Below, piece after piece: positions 5,681-7,351 of a stretch of DNA of 7,351 nucleotides. Origin of the DNA: an uncultured Johnsonella sp. (GTDB taxonomy: Bacteria > Bacillota > Clostridia > Lachnospirales > Lachnospiraceae); the NCBI GenBank assembly GCA_905373785.1, contig CAJPUK010000105.1:1-7351 (forward strand), given 5' to 3'. The first letter of the stretch is position 1; each line of letters starts with the position of its first letter. The notes under the pieces are model-generated. The model did no database searches, was not told the DNA's origin, and saw only the letters and a list, made by a program, of their open reading frames with translations. A program made the position numbers and the translations under genes.

Positions 5681-6622
5681 TTGAAGTATTCCGGTATAGG
5701 CGGACAGGCGGTTATAGAAGGCATTATGATGAAAAATGCCGATACTTATGCAACGGCGGTAAGAAAGCCTGACGGTACAATAGCTGTTGAAAAAGATACA
5801 TACGAAGGGTTTGCAAAGAAATGTAAAGTGCTTAAGATACCATTTGTAAGAGGGATTTTTGTATTTATAGATTCCATGGTGGTAGGCAGTAGAAGTTTAA
5901 GATTTTCAGCAAGTTTTTTTGAAGATGATGAAGACAGTAAGGAAAGCAAATTTGAAGCTTTTTTAAAAAAGATTTTTGGAGAAAAAATAGATAATATGAT
6001 TATGACCTTATCTATGATTTTTTCTTTTGCAGTAGCTATAGGAGTATTTATGCTACTGCCCATGGCTCTTAGCAATATACTTAAGCTTTATATATCCGAT
6101 TATTATATAATAGCAATTGTTGAGGGCTTCATAAGAGTGGCTATATTTATAGGATATATATTGCTTATATCCTTGGTACCGGATATAAAAAGGACATTTA
6201 TGTATCACGGTGCGGAGCATAAGTGCATCAACTGCTTGGAAAACGGTTTGGAACTTAATGTTGAAAATGTACTTAAAAGCTCCAGAGAGCATAAAAGATG
6301 CGGTACAAGCTTTATTTTTATAGTTATGATAATAAGTATACTTTGTTTTATGGTTATAAGAGTTGATAATATATGGTTAAGAGCAGTATCAAGAATAGTG
6401 CTTGTGCCTGTAATTGCCGGAGTAAGCTATGAGTTTTTAAGCCTGGCAGGAAAATACGACAACTTTTTAGTAAATATTTTAAGTAAACCGGGGCTTATGA
6501 TGCAGGGACTTACGACAAAAGAGCCTACTAAAGACATGGCGGAAGTAGCAATTGTAGCGGTAGAAGAAGTATTTGACTGGAGAGAGTACCTAAGAGAGAA
6601 TTTTTCAAGGAGTGATTTATAG
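5681..6622 (+). CDS. DUF1385 family membrane protein (YqhQ-like)
   Basis: The 313-residue integral membrane protein belongs to the DUF1385 family, for which I know no established biochemical role. The N-terminal GIGGQAVIEGIMMKN (5-19) is the family signature. The conserved YHGAEHK (175-181) and HKRCGTSF (204-211) flank a short Cys-rich loop (CINC), whose His/Cys residues suggest a metal site (inference). Membrane segments lie near 107-130, 140-167, 210-227 and 232-256. The start is TTG 5681, preceded by GAGAGGT (5667-5673) with a seven-base gap. No ATG occurs before the signature, so a later start would destroy it. Its stop codon touches the ATG of prmC, implying one transcript and coupled translation. 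The link with rpmE and prmC suggests a tie to translation or cell envelope growth, but this is unproven. Confidence 0.9.
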   Translation: MKYSGIGGQAVIEGIMMKNADTYATAVRKPDGTIAVEKDTYEGFAKKCKVLKIPFVRGIFVFIDSMVVGSRSLRFSASFFEDDEDSKESKFEAFLKKIFGEKIDNMIMTLSMIFSFAVAIGVFMLLPMALSNILKLYISDYYIIAIVEGFIRVAIFIGYILLISLVPDIKRTFMYHGAEHKCINCLENGLELNVENVLKSSREHKRCGTSFIFIVMIISILCFMVIRVDNIWLRAVSRIVLVPVIAGVSYEFLSLAGKYDNFLVNILSKPGLMMQGLTTKEPTKDMAEVAIVAVEEVFDWREYLRENFSRSDL

Positions 6623-7351
6623 ATGGGAAGCACTTCCTATAGAAAACTTTTTGCAAAAGCCTTTGACTTACTTAAAAGTTCAGATATAGAAAATGTGGAA
6701 TATGACATTAAAGCAATATTTACGGATACATTCGGCGTGGATCTTAATAAATTTATACTGGATATGGATAATGAATTTGAGCCGGATAAGGATTTGGAAG
6801 CTAAGTACCTATCAAGGATTGAAAAAAGAAAAAAGCATATTCCCTTACAATATATTATAAATAAACAAAATTTTTACGGTCTGGACTTTTATGTGGACGA
6901 GTCGGTTCTAATACCGAGATATGATACCGAAAATATAGTAGACAGGATAGTAAAAGACTGTAAGGAAAATAAATGTCTTTCAGTGCTTGATCTTTGTACC
7001 GGCTCGGGCTGTATAGCGGTAAGTCTAAAAAAATGCGGTTTTGAGAAGGTATACGCCGCTGACATTTCGGACAAGGCATTGGCTGTGGCAAAGCATAACG
7101 CAAAACTTAATAATGCGGATATTATTTTTTTACAAAGTGATTTGTATGAGAACTTTCCGAAGGAAATAAGATTTGATATTATAGTCAGCAATCCTCCATA
7201 TATAAGTACTGATGAGATAGCAAAGATTGAAAAGCAAGTAAGAGACTTTGAGCCGAAACTTGCCTTAGATGGAGGAAGGGACGGTCTGGATTTTTATAAA
7301 AAAATAATAAATTTATCAAAAAATTTTCTTAATAATAAGGGAAGATTATAC
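6623..7351 (+). CDS. prmC: peptide chain release factor N5-glutamine methyltransferase, 3' end cut by window
   Basis: PrmC methylates the glutamine of the GGQ motif in release factors RF1 and RF2, raising termination efficiency. The 243 visible residues contain an N-terminal helical domain (1-80). IPRYDTE follows at 97-103 (Tyr100 where many relatives have Pro, Gln or Glu), then SAM motif I DLCTGSGCIA (123-132), and Asp147 after the second strand. The catalytic, glutamine-binding NPPY is at 190-193, and EPKLALDGGRDGL lies near the end. With a usual length of about 280, some 40 residues are missing. The frame is open to the last base. The ATG directly follows the TAG of the DUF1385 gene; AAGGAG (6607-6612) lies ten bases upstream, inside that gene. 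prfA commonly follows in Clostridia but lies outside the window. Confidence 0.95.
   Translation, partial: MGSTSYRKLFAKAFDLLKSSDIENVEYDIKAIFTDTFGVDLNKFILDMDNEFEPDKDLEAKYLSRIEKRKKHIPLQYIINKQNFYGLDFYVDESVLIPRYDTENIVDRIVKDCKENKCLSVLDLCTGSGCIAVSLKKCGFEKVYAADISDKALAVAKHNAKLNNADIIFLQSDLYENFPKEIRFDIIVSNPPYISTDEIAKIEKQVRDFEPKLALDGGRDGLDFYKKIINLSKNFLNNKGRLY

Overview
The window reads as chromosomal DNA of a low-GC, Gram-positive Clostridia-type bacterium, probably Lachnospiraceae-like. The grounds are AT-rich sequence with AGA arginine codons and strong AGGAG ribosome sites, a RibU-type ECF transporter subunit, a wall-binding-repeat exoprotein, and the gene order rpmE - yqhQ-like (DUF1385) - prmC, which is common in Clostridia. 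The genus cannot be fixed from the sequence. All six genes found are on the + strand, and the two at the window edges are cut.

Layout. (1) 1-426 is the C-terminal part of a RibU-like riboflavin-uptake S component; its stop codon touches a 158-bp element with imperfect inverted ends (426-583). (2) 748-1920 is a complete malic enzyme with its own promoter. (3) 1921-2484 has no gene but holds two palindromic elements: A1 (2037-2220) and a second, unrelated inverted repeat (2234-2398) whose right end supplies the -35 box of a promoter for the next gene. (4) 2485-3375 is a class I SAM-dependent methyltransferase of the RlmI/RlmK type without a PUA domain. (5) 3540-4895 is a secreted protein made almost wholly of wall-binding repeats. 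(6) 4896-5279 holds A2, a second copy of A1 in opposite orientation, then a probable terminator and the rpmE promoter and leader. (7) 5280-5486 is rpmE with a strong terminator, followed by a short GC-rich structured stretch. (8) 5681-7351 is the yqhQ-like membrane protein gene abutting prmC.

How the genes work together: malic enzyme and riboflavin uptake are general metabolism. L31 and PrmC serve translation, with the DUF1385 protein held beside them by conserved gene order. The methyltransferase and the wall-binding protein appear to be single-gene units with their own promoters.

The most unusual content is the short palindromic repeats. A1 and A2 share about 85% identity by hand alignment. 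They have matching inverted ends, two internal hairpins that are nearly unchanged, and each is bordered by its own 8-bp direct repeat. They therefore look like independently inserted miniature transposable elements (MITEs) that fold into a three-arm structure. No transposase is present, and no defence system, CRISPR array, tRNA or rRNA was found.
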